Of a stretch of DNA of 64,000 nt, positions 24,742 through 32,949 are shown piece by piece. The position numbers were made by a program, and so were the translations under genes. Source of the stretch: Leptospira meyeri (GTDB lineage: Bacteria; Spirochaetota; Leptospiria; Leptospirales; Leptospiraceae); the NCBI RefSeq assembly GCF_004368965.1, contig NZ_SORO01000003.1:1-64000 (forward strand), read 5' to 3'. Position 1 is the first letter of the stretch; each line of letters opens with the position of its first letter. A model generated the notes under the pieces. It saw nothing but the letters and a program-made list of their open reading frames with translations, ran no database searches and was not told the origin of the DNA.

Positions 24742-25794
24742 TCATGGTAAAGGAATTTCAATTCTTTTGCCATCGTGCGCAATGATCAAATCTCCATGAT
24801 ACACTTTCTTTATTGGATCTTTATAAATTGCTTTGGTTTGGATATATCCTTTTACAAAGGGAATCATATGAGTTAATACCAAAGTTTTTACTTTTGCTTC
24901 TTCCGCCAAATTTCCGAGCTCTGTAGCATCAATATGATACAACTGAATATCTTTCATAATTTTTCTAAATCGATCATGATCTATCGATTCATAAGCTTTT
25001 TCAACTTTTGCAATCATTGATTTGTTCATCACTTCCGAAATCAAATAATCCACACCAAAGGATTGTTTCTTTAAAAATTCCGAGTCTGCCGTATCACCAG
25101 AAATCACAATTGACTTACCCTTATACTCAATCTTGTAACCAACAGCAGGTTCCACTGGCACATGGTTTACAAAAAAAGCATGAACCACAACTCCATCTTT
25201 TTCATAAACGATTTTAGAAGATCCATCTGATTTAGGAGCAAACTCATTTGTTTTGGCACCTTTCCACTGCGATGGCATAACCGCCTCTCCGTGATGTTTT
25301 GTGCGGTAATAGTATTCCGATTGATAACTCTTTAAAAATCCATTTACAAGATCCGTAATTCCTTTGGGCCCATGCACTGTCAGTGGTTTTTGCCTTCCCA
25401 GTAACCAACTGCGATCAATCACTTCTCCTAAGTCAGCAAAATGATCCGAATGGAAATGCGTAATAAAAACAGCACTGATTTCAGATACAGGTAGGTTTAA
25501 CTTTTCCATCGCCATGGCAACACCATCTCCCGCATCAAATAACAAAAACTGACCATTCACAAAGATGGCTGTAGAATTTTGAATGCTTTCCGAAGGAAGC
25601 GGAGAACCCGTACCTGTAAGGACAATGGTAATTTTATCCTTGTCAAAAAGTTCTTTTGCTACTTTGGCCTTTACCGCTGTACTTTCGTTGACACGACTGA
25701 GGACAAAACGATCCCAAGAACAAGAAAGTGTGAGTGAACATAGAGACAAGAATAGAATCTTGCAATAGAGTGCTTTAGTTTGGTTTAACTTCAT
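24742..25794 (-). CDS. MBL-fold hydrolase lipoprotein (arylsulfatase/RNase Z-like)
   Basis: About 350 residues. Signal peptide MKLNQTKALYCKILFLSLCS ends in lipobox L-T-L-S-C. The MBL domain begins ITIVLTGTGSPLPS and carries AVFITHFHSDHFADLGEVID (H-x-H-x-D-H), IVISGDTADSEFL and LVLTHMIPF. The pattern is like RNase Z-related hydrolases, including the MBL-type arylsulfatase AtsA. Export as a lipoprotein rules out tRNA processing. The ATG at 25794 has AAAGGAAAAATT upstream and overlaps the 3' end of the FGE gene by 20 bases, placing it in the sulfatase operon. Confidence 0.75.
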   Translation of the reverse strand: MKLNQTKALYCKILFLSLCSLTLSCSWDRFVLSRVNESTAVKAKVAKELFDKDKITIVLTGTGSPLPSESIQNSTAIFVNGQFLLFDAGDGVAMAMEKLNLPVSEISAVFITHFHSDHFADLGEVIDRSWLLGRQKPLTVHGPKGITDLVNGFLKSYQSEYYYRTKHHGEAVMPSQWKGAKTNEFAPKSDGSSKIVYEKDGVVVHAFFVNHVPVEPAVGYKIEYKGKSIVISGDTADSEFLKKQSFGVDYLISEVMNKSMIAKVEKAYESIDHDRFRKIMKDIQLYHIDATELGNLAEEAKVKTLVLTHMIPFVKGYIQTKAIYKDPIKKVYHGDLIIAHDGKRIEIPLP

Positions 25795-26731
25795 AATTTT
25801 TCCTTTCGTTTTTTTTGAATGCATTGAAATGAGTGCGAATGATTGTTCGAAAGCCTATATGGTTACTCGCCAACCTGTCCTCTTGTGGTTGTTTTGCTTG
25901 AGCCCTATATCGTTTGCAATAGTTTGGCGAACAAAGATAAGAACCACCTTTGATGATATGGTATTTTGATTTGTCTAAAGTTTGATCCACTGGCCATGGA
26001 TCGGCAGTGTATTCCCAAACATTTCCGATCATATCATAGAGACCAAATTTATTTTTCGCAAAACAACCAACAGGTGCAATCCCCGTAAACCCATCTTTCC
26101 CTTCATCTAAGAAAGGAAATTCACCCTGCCATGTATTGGCTTCTTCCCTACTTCCATTTGCGGCTGCCCATTCCCATTCCACCTCTGTTGGTAATGTGCG
26201 CCCTTTCCATTTTGCGTATGAATTTGCATCCTGATAACTCACTGCAACGACTGGATAGGATCCTTTTCCTTCGATGGAAGAATATGGTCCATCGGGATGA
26301 CGCCAATTGGTTCCAGGAACATAACTCCACCATTCTAAATGAGAATTGATTTTACCTTGGTTTGAAGGTTTCTGAAAGACAACAGCACCTGGTTGATAAT
26401 GTTCAAGGTTCACCTCTTCCGAGTTTGGTTTCAAATTAGTCTCAGCTTCTGTTTGATAACCTGTCTCCCAAACAAATTTTGCAAACTCATCATTGGTAAC
26501 TTCTGTTTCATCCATCCAAAATTCCGATACTGTGGTGTTATAAATTGGTGACTCTTCAGGATAAACATTGGATCCTTTTTCAAAGTTTCCAGAAGGAACA
26601 AGGACCATTCCAGAGAGACTAGGATTCTCATTTGATTTCGTATAATGACAAAAACTCTTGGTTCCAAAATGATTTTGAATGAGTGAACACTGCCAAAGTA
26701 AACAAAATAAAATTGATATCGACAATTTCAT
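25775..26731 (-). CDS. formylglycine-generating enzyme family protein
   Basis: About 318 residues with a signal peptide or lipobox (SISILFCLLWQC). The SUMF1/FGE domain shows GMVLVPSGNFEKGS, FWMDETEVTNDEFAKFVWET, GRTLPTEVEWEWAA, YDMIGNVWEYTADPW and GGSYLCSPNYCKRYR. The C-x4-C pair in the last motif matches the copper-binding cysteines of genuine formylglycine-generating enzymes. Those enzymes convert the sulfatase active-site Cys to formylglycine. It is directly downstream of a type I sulfatase gene (14-base gap), its expected substrate. Export of both would place maturation outside the cytosol. Confidence 0.85.
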   Translation of the reverse strand: MKLSISILFCLLWQCSLIQNHFGTKSFCHYTKSNENPSLSGMVLVPSGNFEKGSNVYPEESPIYNTTVSEFWMDETEVTNDEFAKFVWETGYQTEAETNLKPNSEEVNLEHYQPGAVVFQKPSNQGKINSHLEWWSYVPGTNWRHPDGPYSSIEGKGSYPVVAVSYQDANSYAKWKGRTLPTEVEWEWAAANGSREEANTWQGEFPFLDEGKDGFTGIAPVGCFAKNKFGLYDMIGNVWEYTADPWPVDQTLDKSKYHIIKGGSYLCSPNYCKRYRAQAKQPQEDRLASNHIGFRTIIRTHFNAFKKNERKNYEVKPN

Positions 26732-26745
26732 GTTAGGTGATAAAA

Positions 26746-28407
26746 TCAATTCACCCAATAGGTATATTCATCATCGACTTCCTGTTTTTGATCCAAAGTT
26801 TTATCAATCGAAACAGGAAATTCAATGAACGATGGCCAAAGTGGTTTCGGCATTTGTTTGTTATAATGATCTAATAAACCTTCTAACTTCACCAACTGAT
26901 CAGGAAATAGAGAAACAACATTTTTCTTTTCCAAAGGATCTGCATCCAAATGAAATAACCATTTCTTTTTCGGACGTTCTGTCCGAATCAATTTCCAGCC
27001 ATCTGCTTGAACCGTTTGGTAGTAACCATCACTCCAAAAAAGTGGTCTTGGTTTTTGGATTGCCTGGCCTTTTAAATAAGGTAGAAGATTCACACCATCA
27101 ATCTCTCTATCTAACGGTAGTTTAATGCCAGCTGCATTTGCGACAGTAGGCAAAATATCAATATTTGTAATTGCATTTTGGTATTTTGTTCCGGGTTTGA
27201 TATGGCCTGGCCACTTCGCCACATAAGGAACACGAATCCCACCTTGAAAGAGAGTCAGTTTCCAACCACGATACGGCGAATTCACATCAGGGAGTCCAAT
27301 ATAATTAGGAGCTCCATTATCACTTGTAAAAATCACAATCGTGTTTTCATCCAAACCTTCTTCCTTTAGGGAAGCCAATATTTTTCCAACACTGCGGTCA
27401 AGGGAACGAATCATACTCAAATACACTCGTTTCCGATGATCTTTGATATGCGAAAGAGCATCATAATCTTCTTTACTTGCTTGTAAGGGAGTGTGCACGG
27501 CCCAGTGCGCTAAAAATAAAAAGAAAGGCCTATGTTTGTTTGTTTTGATTACCTTAACGGCTTCATCCGTAAAATAATCGGTCAAATACCGACTGGGTTC
27601 AAACCACTTACCACCATTATAACTCACACCAAACCGCATATTAGGCCATAAAAACCGATCAATAGGATCAAAGTCTTGTTTCGCATTGTAAACATTGGGA
27701 TCATCAACAGGAAGATACAAACCACTCTCCATAAATAGTGATTCATCAAATCCCTGTTTGTTGGGTCGCATCTCTTCTGTACTTCCCAAATGCCATTTCC
27801 CAATATGAACAGAATGGTAACCTCGTTCTTTCAAAACTTCGGCAATGGTAATTTCCGAACCAGGCATCCCTAACTCATTAAAACTTTTGGACTTTTCAGC
27901 CTTTTCTTTATCAATCACAACAGGATACAAACGATTTGGATCCGCATACAAATCAGCGCCCACTCTTGCTAGAGCACCTGGTGTCGGTGTAAATTCGACT
28001 CCAAAACGAGAGGGATACCTACCTGTCATAAGAGCAGCACGAGAAACCGTACAAACTGCACTGCCTGAATACCCAGAATCAAATCTTACTCCGTCTTTCG
28101 CAATGGAATCAATATTAGGTGTAGGTACACCAAGATCCGCATAACCACCACCATACGTAGTGACATCATTAAAACCTAAATCATCTGCCATAATCACGAT
28201 GACATTTGGTGGGCGCCTTTTTAGTGTTCCGTTAGGAATCTCTGGCCCCGCAAGCCATGGCACTGGATGGTTCGGCTCTCTAGGATGGCGAATGTCTGTG
28301 ATCCAACCAAGTGAATAACGAAGTAAAAGCAAACGATTATAATAAAGTATACCAAGAATGATAAAAAGAACAAAAAAGCTAGAAATTAGAATTTTAAAAA
28401 GTTTCAT
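26746..28407 (-). CDS. type I sulfatase, membrane-anchored
   Basis: About 553 residues. An N-terminal helix (MKLFKILISSFFVLFIILGI) anchors it in the inner membrane facing the periplasm. The sulfatase domain has VIVMADDLGFNDVTTYGG (metal-binding DD), SAVCTVSRAALMTGRYPSRF (formylglycine region), HIGKWHLGS and VIFTSDNGAP. The motif C-T-V-S-R has V where C-x-P-x-R or C-x-A-x-R is usual. The ATG at 28407 is chosen because it starts the hydrophobic segment, with AGAGGA upstream at long spacing; a TTG at 28497 is also in frame. First gene of the sulfatase-FGE-MBL operon. Confidence 0.85.
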   Translation of the reverse strand: MKLFKILISSFFVLFIILGILYYNRLLLLRYSLGWITDIRHPREPNHPVPWLAGPEIPNGTLKRRPPNVIVIMADDLGFNDVTTYGGGYADLGVPTPNIDSIAKDGVRFDSGYSGSAVCTVSRAALMTGRYPSRFGVEFTPTPGALARVGADLYADPNRLYPVVIDKEKAEKSKSFNELGMPGSEITIAEVLKERGYHSVHIGKWHLGSTEEMRPNKQGFDESLFMESGLYLPVDDPNVYNAKQDFDPIDRFLWPNMRFGVSYNGGKWFEPSRYLTDYFTDEAVKVIKTNKHRPFFLFLAHWAVHTPLQASKEDYDALSHIKDHRKRVYLSMIRSLDRSVGKILASLKEEGLDENTIVIFTSDNGAPNYIGLPDVNSPYRGWKLTLFQGGIRVPYVAKWPGHIKPGTKYQNAITNIDILPTVANAAGIKLPLDREIDGVNLLPYLKGQAIQKPRPLFWSDGYYQTVQADGWKLIRTERPKKKWLFHLDADPLEKKNVVSLFPDQLVKLEGLLDHYNKQMPKPLWPSFIEFPVSIDKTLDQKQEVDDEYTYWVN

Positions 28408-28640
28408 CAAAAAAACAAATGTCCTCTGAATGAAACTAATCCATCTCGAACCAACAAGCCAAGAGTTAAGTGGGAGCCAGGTTTTTTCATAAGTCAAAAA
28501 TTCTCAAATCCATCCAGTCCAATGAAAATTCGAACAATGAATTAAACAACGCATCACTTTGTGGATATTTGAATGTATAATAATCCAGGAAAGTTACAAA
28601 TCTGAACATTACAGATAAACCATTCAGGCATCAATGATTT
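28408..28640. other. sulfatase promoter region, no gene seen
   Basis: AT-rich sequence upstream of the sulfatase gene. I find no coding frame with a supported start and no strong palindrome. Confidence 0.3.
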
Positions 28641-28790
28641 GGGCGAGTCCCGAACAGAACACTTAATCAAAGCATAACTTCCGCTTGGCGATTATCCTTT
28701 TTTTGATATTCGGGACTGGGCTACTCCGGGGTGCGCATTCGCTCCCGTCTGCCTTTGGCAGACCAAGCCCGCCGTATCCCGCTCGCGGGC
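28641..28790. repeat. GC-rich multi-palindrome element
   Basis: AGTCCCGAA (28646-28654) pairs with TTCGGGACT (28709-28717) to enclose a partly paired arm. Two compact hairpins follow: GTCTGCC/GGCAGAC (28747-28763) and GCCCGC/GCGGGC (28767-28790). It is far more GC-rich than its surroundings, and no coding frame explains it. It recalls the attC centres in composition but lacks their R'' and R' boxes, so I do not call it attC. Confidence 0.55.
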
Positions 28791-28981
28791 AATTGTTCAG
28801 AAAAGAAGGATTTAAAAGTAGAAATATGAATGAATTAGACCCCTCCGATTAGTTTTTTTGGATGATTGCCGAGAATTGAGAAATAGAAAGATGAAAAATA
28901 GACACCTAATGCGAGCTATGTGAACGTTCAAAAAGACTACTATATTTATATATCCATTGTGAATAATCATTAGATCAATGA
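28791..28981. other. non-coding stretch
   Basis: No gene, terminator or repeat recognised. A direct/inverted AT-rich run (AATAATCATTAGATCAATGATTATT, around 28960-28986) can form a hairpin near the 3' end of the decayed gene that follows. Confidence 0.3.
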
Positions 28982-29194
28982 TTATTCACAAAATTCAGAG
29001 CGATTTTGATCACATAATAAATAACCATTCAAAAAGCCTTCTGCTTTATCCGAATTGCCAATCATAGTCAAACCTAAACTTAATTGCCTTTCCCTATTAA
29101 GCCGATTACAATCCGCATAGGTAGTCATCGAAAAATAACCATTTTCTGTCAAAAGTATAAAAGAGATTAAAAGGTATTTTAGAAAGTTACTTAT
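28982..29194 (-). pseudogene. small exported protein gene with a lost start codon
   Basis: Reading the minus strand from 29194, 70 codons are open: a hydrophobic signal-like segment (SNFLKYLLISFILLTENGYF), then YADCNRLNRERQLSLGLTMI and an end with CDQNRSEFCE. The first codon is ATA, preceded by AAGGA at good spacing, so an ATG to ATA change is likely. No other start lies upstream before a stop. Size and scattered cysteines recall the small lipoproteins at 2902 and 8745. It may also be translated from an internal TTG or ATG. Confidence 0.4.
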
Positions 29195-29790
29195 ATTCCT
29201 TTTTACGAATTTGTCTATTGGAAAACCAAATAGAATATTTTATATCCTAAGTCCTGTGAAATACACAGTGTCCATTTCCGAAAATTTAGAATATATCTAC
29301 AATATCCCAATTTCTTTCTTTTTTACATTTTTTGTTCTGAAAACTTCCAAGTAAACAAGTGACAAGAGAAAGATTTTGAATTTTTTCCCTTTCTAGATTA
29401 TTTTCTGCTGATCCATAACCAATGACGATGCTTTCACAAAATGATTTATAATCGGGATCAAATCTTCATAACATTTATCTCGACTGGACTCACAATTAAC
29501 AGAAGTCAGAATCAAGACAACGAAAAACAACCTTATCACTTCAAAACTCCAACGTGGCATATACAAGATGTCAAAGTAAAAACATCAAGCCTGAGTAGTT
29601 TTCTAAAAATACAACCCATAAGTAAATACTGTTCATAAACGAACACCCAATCCAAATTTACACCCTACCTAGAACTTGCTTCTTTTAAAAACATTTGAGA
29701 ATCATTCCCAATACGGAAAACAAGTCTAAACCCAATAAAAACCTAGTTTTTTAAAAAAAATCATTCGTTATTTAAAATTAAAATACATTG
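29195..29790. other. 600-bp stretch without a supported gene
   Basis: A 65-codon + strand frame at 29441 has no ribosome-binding site and unremarkable composition, so I leave it out. No stable hairpin with a T-run was found. The right end carries the regulatory palindrome described next. Confidence 0.35.
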
Positions 29791-29804
29791 ACTGACCAGT
29801 CAGT
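29791..29804. promoter_or_regulatory. TetR-type palindrome upstream of the glycosyltransferase gene
   Basis: ACTGAC-CA-GTCAGT is a perfect 6-2-6 dyad, preceded by TTGACT that could serve as a -35 box. Such short TGACTGACC-type dyads are typical of TetR-family sites. A shorter copy with the same GACCAGTC core lies at 31768-31779. No TetR gene is in the window. Confidence 0.5.
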
Positions 29805-29832
29805 ATCTTCGTTTATGGAGAAAAGGGGCGAA

Positions 29833-31440
29833 ATGTTTTTTATTCTACTTTTGATTCTTTCTGTAATTTTCGCCACAACCCTCGGTATTCCCGATGCCGC
29901 CTTCCCACAGGGTGACGAAATTATGCACATTCGCTCCATTCGAGAAAGTTTGGAAGCGGGAAGTTATACCTTACCTGTTTTATCTGGGCTTCCAAACCCT
30001 TACAAACCACCACTTCTTTTCTGGATGGGGATGTTCTTTGATAAAATCTTTGGAATCGGCTATTTTGCAGAACGATTTGTTTCTTTTGTCTTAGGACTTG
30101 GAACTCTAGGTCTGTTTTATAAGTTGTATCTATCCTTTAGCAAATCGCCAAAAGAAACAAAACTTGCAACGTTGGCCTTTGCATTTTCTTTTCTTTCACT
30201 AAAATTCTTTGGAATATTGATGATGGAAGGTGCGATGGTGTTTTTCACCCTCCTCTATATATTTCTGTTTTATCAAACAAAAAAAACAAAGAATCAAGTT
30301 TATCTAGTTTTAGGAAGTTTTTTGATTGGTTTTGGATATCTACTCAAAGGGCCTATCCTTCATATCTATATTGTTTTATTTTTACTTAGTTATCTGTATG
30401 TAAAAATGATTCGAATCAGGAAGGGTCAATTTCATATTTTTTTCAAGCCGCTACAAGAAGAAAAACAAACGATTATTTTGTTTTCACTTTCCTTCATCAT
30501 TCCCTTGCTTTGGATTTCTTATTTGTATTTATTTACAACCTCGGGAAAAGAATTGTTACGTTTCTTTTTTATTACAGAGAACATGGGAAAATTTTATGCA
30601 GCCAACCAATCCGGGCTTAGAATATGGGGAGGTTGGCTTCTCTACACAATTCCTTTTACCATTCCACTTTTGCATATCACTTGGTTGACCATTAAAAAAT
30701 CAACAAATCAAAAAAACCAAGTTTGGTCCATGGTAGTAGTTGTATTTTTGTTACTTGTTACAATTTTTCATTTATTACCCAATCGCAAAGATCCTTATTA
30801 CGTAACTCCATTTGTTACTTTACTATTTTTACTACCAGCTATCAAAAAAACAAACTGGAATACTTTAATTCTTTCGAAACTAAATCAATTCTCAATACCT
30901 TTTATTTACTTTCTGTTTGTTGCGATTGCGATCATCCTAAGACTTCCTCTATTATTTTTAGTGTCACTTTCAGGAATTATCGTTTCTATTAGTGCCATCT
31001 ACGCATTTCAAAATGAAAAGTTTCGTTTTTATGGAATCTTAATACCTCAACTCCTTCTTGTTCCAATCACAATGTTTTTTCTTATCCGGCCAATGGCTGA
31101 TCCTGATATCACAAAACAACTCATTGGTTTAGAAGGAAAAGAAATCTGTGTCATCGCAGAAAATCCTTGGACTGCTATGGATGTACAAAACAAACTAAAA
31201 AGTTCAAAAGTAAACTTCGCATTACCTCTCACATATCGCGAAACCTGTTCCGCAAGCACCGTCATGGTGGCATTTCAAGAAACAAGTTTTGGAGAAGAAT
31301 GGAAAAAGGATTCTTCTTGGTTTCAATGGAAACAACATTTGAACATAGATTCAAATCAAACAATAAAAGCCTTATTAAAAATGGACAAACGCTCTTTCCA
31401 ATCGGAAGTGAGTGTTTGGAAAAAGGAGGAAAATCTATGA
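29833..31440 (+). CDS. ArnT/PMT-like membrane glycosyltransferase
   Basis: About 535 residues and ~12 membrane helices. The first loop has GIPDAAFPQGDEIMHIRSIR (acidic catalytic-type residues) and LPNPYKPPLLFWMG, followed by GIGYFAERFVSFVLG. These are the ArnT/GT83-type features for transfer of a sugar from a polyprenyl-phosphate donor onto lipid A or another periplasmic acceptor. The ATG at 29833 has AGGGG upstream; longer frames run into the palindrome. It overlaps the next gene by 4 bases, and the downstream GT2 gene probably makes its donor. Confidence 0.82.
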   Translation: MFFILLLILSVIFATTLGIPDAAFPQGDEIMHIRSIRESLEAGSYTLPVLSGLPNPYKPPLLFWMGMFFDKIFGIGYFAERFVSFVLGLGTLGLFYKLYLSFSKSPKETKLATLAFAFSFLSLKFFGILMMEGAMVFFTLLYIFLFYQTKKTKNQVYLVLGSFLIGFGYLLKGPILHIYIVLFLLSYLYVKMIRIRKGQFHIFFKPLQEEKQTIILFSLSFIIPLLWISYLYLFTTSGKELLRFFFITENMGKFYAANQSGLRIWGGWLLYTIPFTIPLLHITWLTIKKSTNQKNQVWSMVVVVFLLLVTIFHLLPNRKDPYYVTPFVTLLFLLPAIKKTNWNTLILSKLNQFSIPFIYFLFVAIAIILRLPLLFLVSLSGIIVSISAIYAFQNEKFRFYGILIPQLLLVPITMFFLIRPMADPDITKQLIGLEGKEICVIAENPWTAMDVQNKLKSSKVNFALPLTYRETCSASTVMVAFQETSFGEEWKKDSSWFQWKQHLNIDSNQTIKALLKMDKRSFQSEVSVWKKEENL

Positions 31441-31751
31441 AAAAATACGGATTCCTTCTTTTGCTTTTAGCAATCGTTACTCTTTGGGACTTCTCCAAAG
31501 ACAATGCTCCGAAATTTGGACAAAAGGCAAAACTAGAACAATCATCGGAATGCAAAGTTCTATGTGAAAAGGCAAGTCATTGTTTAAAGGACGACCAAAG
31601 ACAATTACAAGATCCAAAGATGTACCAATTTGCCTGCGAAATTCTTTGCACCAAACAATTCCAATTGTTTGGTGAGTGTTCCAAAGCAATTGCAGCCTCT
31701 TGTGAAAGTGGTGAGTTATGTATCAAAAATCAAACAAAGGGGCTTTTTTAA
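31437..31751 (+). CDS. small exported cysteine-rich protein
   Basis: 104 residues. It starts with a hydrophobic segment (MKKYGFLLLLLAIVTLWDFS) that is either a signal or an anchor. The rest contains eight cysteines (SECKVLCEKASHCLKDDQ, FACEILCTKQFQLFGECSK, SCESGELCIKN) in a spacing that suggests disulfide-bonded helical hairpins. I do not recognise a family. The ATG overlaps the glycosyltransferase stop (ATGA), so the two are coupled, suggesting a partner in the same periplasmic glycosylation step. Confidence 0.7.
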   Translation: MKKYGFLLLLLAIVTLWDFSKDNAPKFGQKAKLEQSSECKVLCEKASHCLKDDQRQLQDPKMYQFACEILCTKQFQLFGECSKAIAASCESGELCIKNQTKGLF

Positions 31752-31767
31752 AAACAAAAGAAGTTAA

Positions 31768-31779
31768 ATGACCAGTCAT
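31768..31779. promoter_or_regulatory. palindrome overlapping the GT2 start codon
   Basis: ATGAC-CA-GTCAT is a 5-2-5 dyad with the same GACCAGTC core as the site at 29791-29804. It covers the start codon of the GT2 gene at 31778, so a bound regulator would block expression there. Confidence 0.4.
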
Positions 31780-32536
31780 GCAAAATAAAACAAGCATTAT
31801 ACTCCCAACTTATAACGAAGCCGGTAATATCAAAAACTGCGCAGAAACCATTTCTAAAATTTTAGAAAAAGAATCTTTAGACTTTGAAATTGTCATCGTG
31901 GATGATAACTCCCCGGATGGAACTTTTGAAGTCGCCAAAGTCCTTGCGGAATACGACAAACGAATCAAACCTTTTGTCCGAACGACAGAAAGAGGATTGA
32001 GCTCTGCTGTCACTTACGGATATGAAAAAGCCGAAGGTGATAATTTAGTGGTTGTGGATGCTGACTTTCAACACGACTACACCAAAATTCCAGATGTGAT
32101 CCGGTTATTAAATGAAAACGATATTGTTGTTGCGACACGTCGAAGTGCCGATGGTGGATATGGAAATTTTCCCATTCTTAGAAAGTTAGCAAGCCAATTT
32201 GCAACTAAAATCTCGGAATGGTTGTTTCCTGTTCCAATTTCGGATCCCATGAGTGGATTCTTTGGTATTCGAAAGTCCATTTATTTAGAGACCAAAGAAA
32301 AACTTCATCCAAGAGGTTATAAAATTTTATTTGAAATTTTGGGTTCAGTTCGTACGGAAAAAATCGCAGAGGTTGGGTATACTTTTGGTCTTCGTACTTG
32401 GGGACAATCAAAACTTGATTCCGGAGTAATCTTTTATTTCATCTGGGACCTAATTTCGATTAAATGGAATCAGTGGAGGTCCTCGCACTCTTTTCAGTTC
32501 CGTTCCAAAAGAAGAAATTCACATATCCATCCATAA
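31778..32536 (+). CDS. polyprenyl-phosphate sugar synthase (GT2, DPM1-like)
   Basis: 252 residues. GT-A fold of family 2: IILPTYNEAGNIKNCAETIS, VIVDDNSPDGTFEVAKVLAE, RTTERGLSSAVTYGYEKAEG, and VVDADFQHDYTKIPDVIRLL, where the D-x-D binds metal and nucleotide sugar. This is the dolichol-phosphate mannose synthase pattern. It should load a sugar onto polyprenyl phosphate on the cytosolic side; the ArnT-like enzyme 30 bases upstream would use that donor. There are no membrane helices after the catalytic domain, so it is the short form. Confidence 0.85.
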   Translation: MQNKTSIILPTYNEAGNIKNCAETISKILEKESLDFEIVIVDDNSPDGTFEVAKVLAEYDKRIKPFVRTTERGLSSAVTYGYEKAEGDNLVVVDADFQHDYTKIPDVIRLLNENDIVVATRRSADGGYGNFPILRKLASQFATKISEWLFPVPISDPMSGFFGIRKSIYLETKEKLHPRGYKILFEILGSVRTEKIAEVGYTFGLRTWGQSKLDSGVIFYFIWDLISIKWNQWRSSHSFQFRSKRRNSHIHP

Positions 32537-32655
32537 CCAAACTTTAGGGAGATTTTGAAAAAAATAGAGATATAAAAAATATTTCGAATCGTTTTTCTTT
32601 TCCAAACCCTAAGGTATTTTTTGCTTTTACCGTCCATTGTTTTGTGAGGGAAAAC

Positions 32656-32949
32656 ATGGTGACAAAAACGCTAGAGGAAGGTTGTTATCGAATTGAGTCT
32701 AATCGACTGGACGTTTACTCGGCAGCAAGTTTAGAAGAAGATATGACAAATATCTTTGAAAAAGGGGTTACCTCTCTCTACTTAGATTTCTCCAATGTAG
32801 AGGAGGTTTCCTCATCCGTATTAGGACTCCTTTTATACAAAAAGATGATCTATGGAAAAAAAGGTGTAAGACTATTACTCATCAATGTCAACCCACAGAT
32901 TCAAAAGATTTTAAGAATTCTAAATCTCAATGCTCATTTACTTCTTTGA
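32656..32949 (+). CDS. STAS domain protein (anti-sigma antagonist-like)
   Basis: About 97 residues: a single STAS domain with GVTSLYLDFSNVEEVSSSVL, where the usual phosphorylatable serine region D-S-S-G reads V-S-S-S, then GLLLYKKMIYGKKGVRLLLI and NPQIQKILRILNLN. Such proteins switch partner anti-sigma factors or phosphatases. The ATG at 32656 is preceded by GAGGG. Its 3' end overlaps the convergent amylase gene by 12 bases. No partner kinase gene is adjacent. Confidence 0.8.
   Translation: MVTKTLEEGCYRIESNRLDVYSAASLEEDMTNIFEKGVTSLYLDFSNVEEVSSSVLGLLLYKKMIYGKKGVRLLLINVNPQIQKILRILNLNAHLLL

Noticed and set aside
28641..28790. Calling the GC-rich element an attC site
   Set aside because: No R''/R' pair of the array type; GCATAAC at 28672 has no matching GTTATGC partner.
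29441..29638. 65-codon + strand frame
   Set aside because: No ribosome-binding site, no domain or signal peptide, and composition like the surrounding non-coding DNA.
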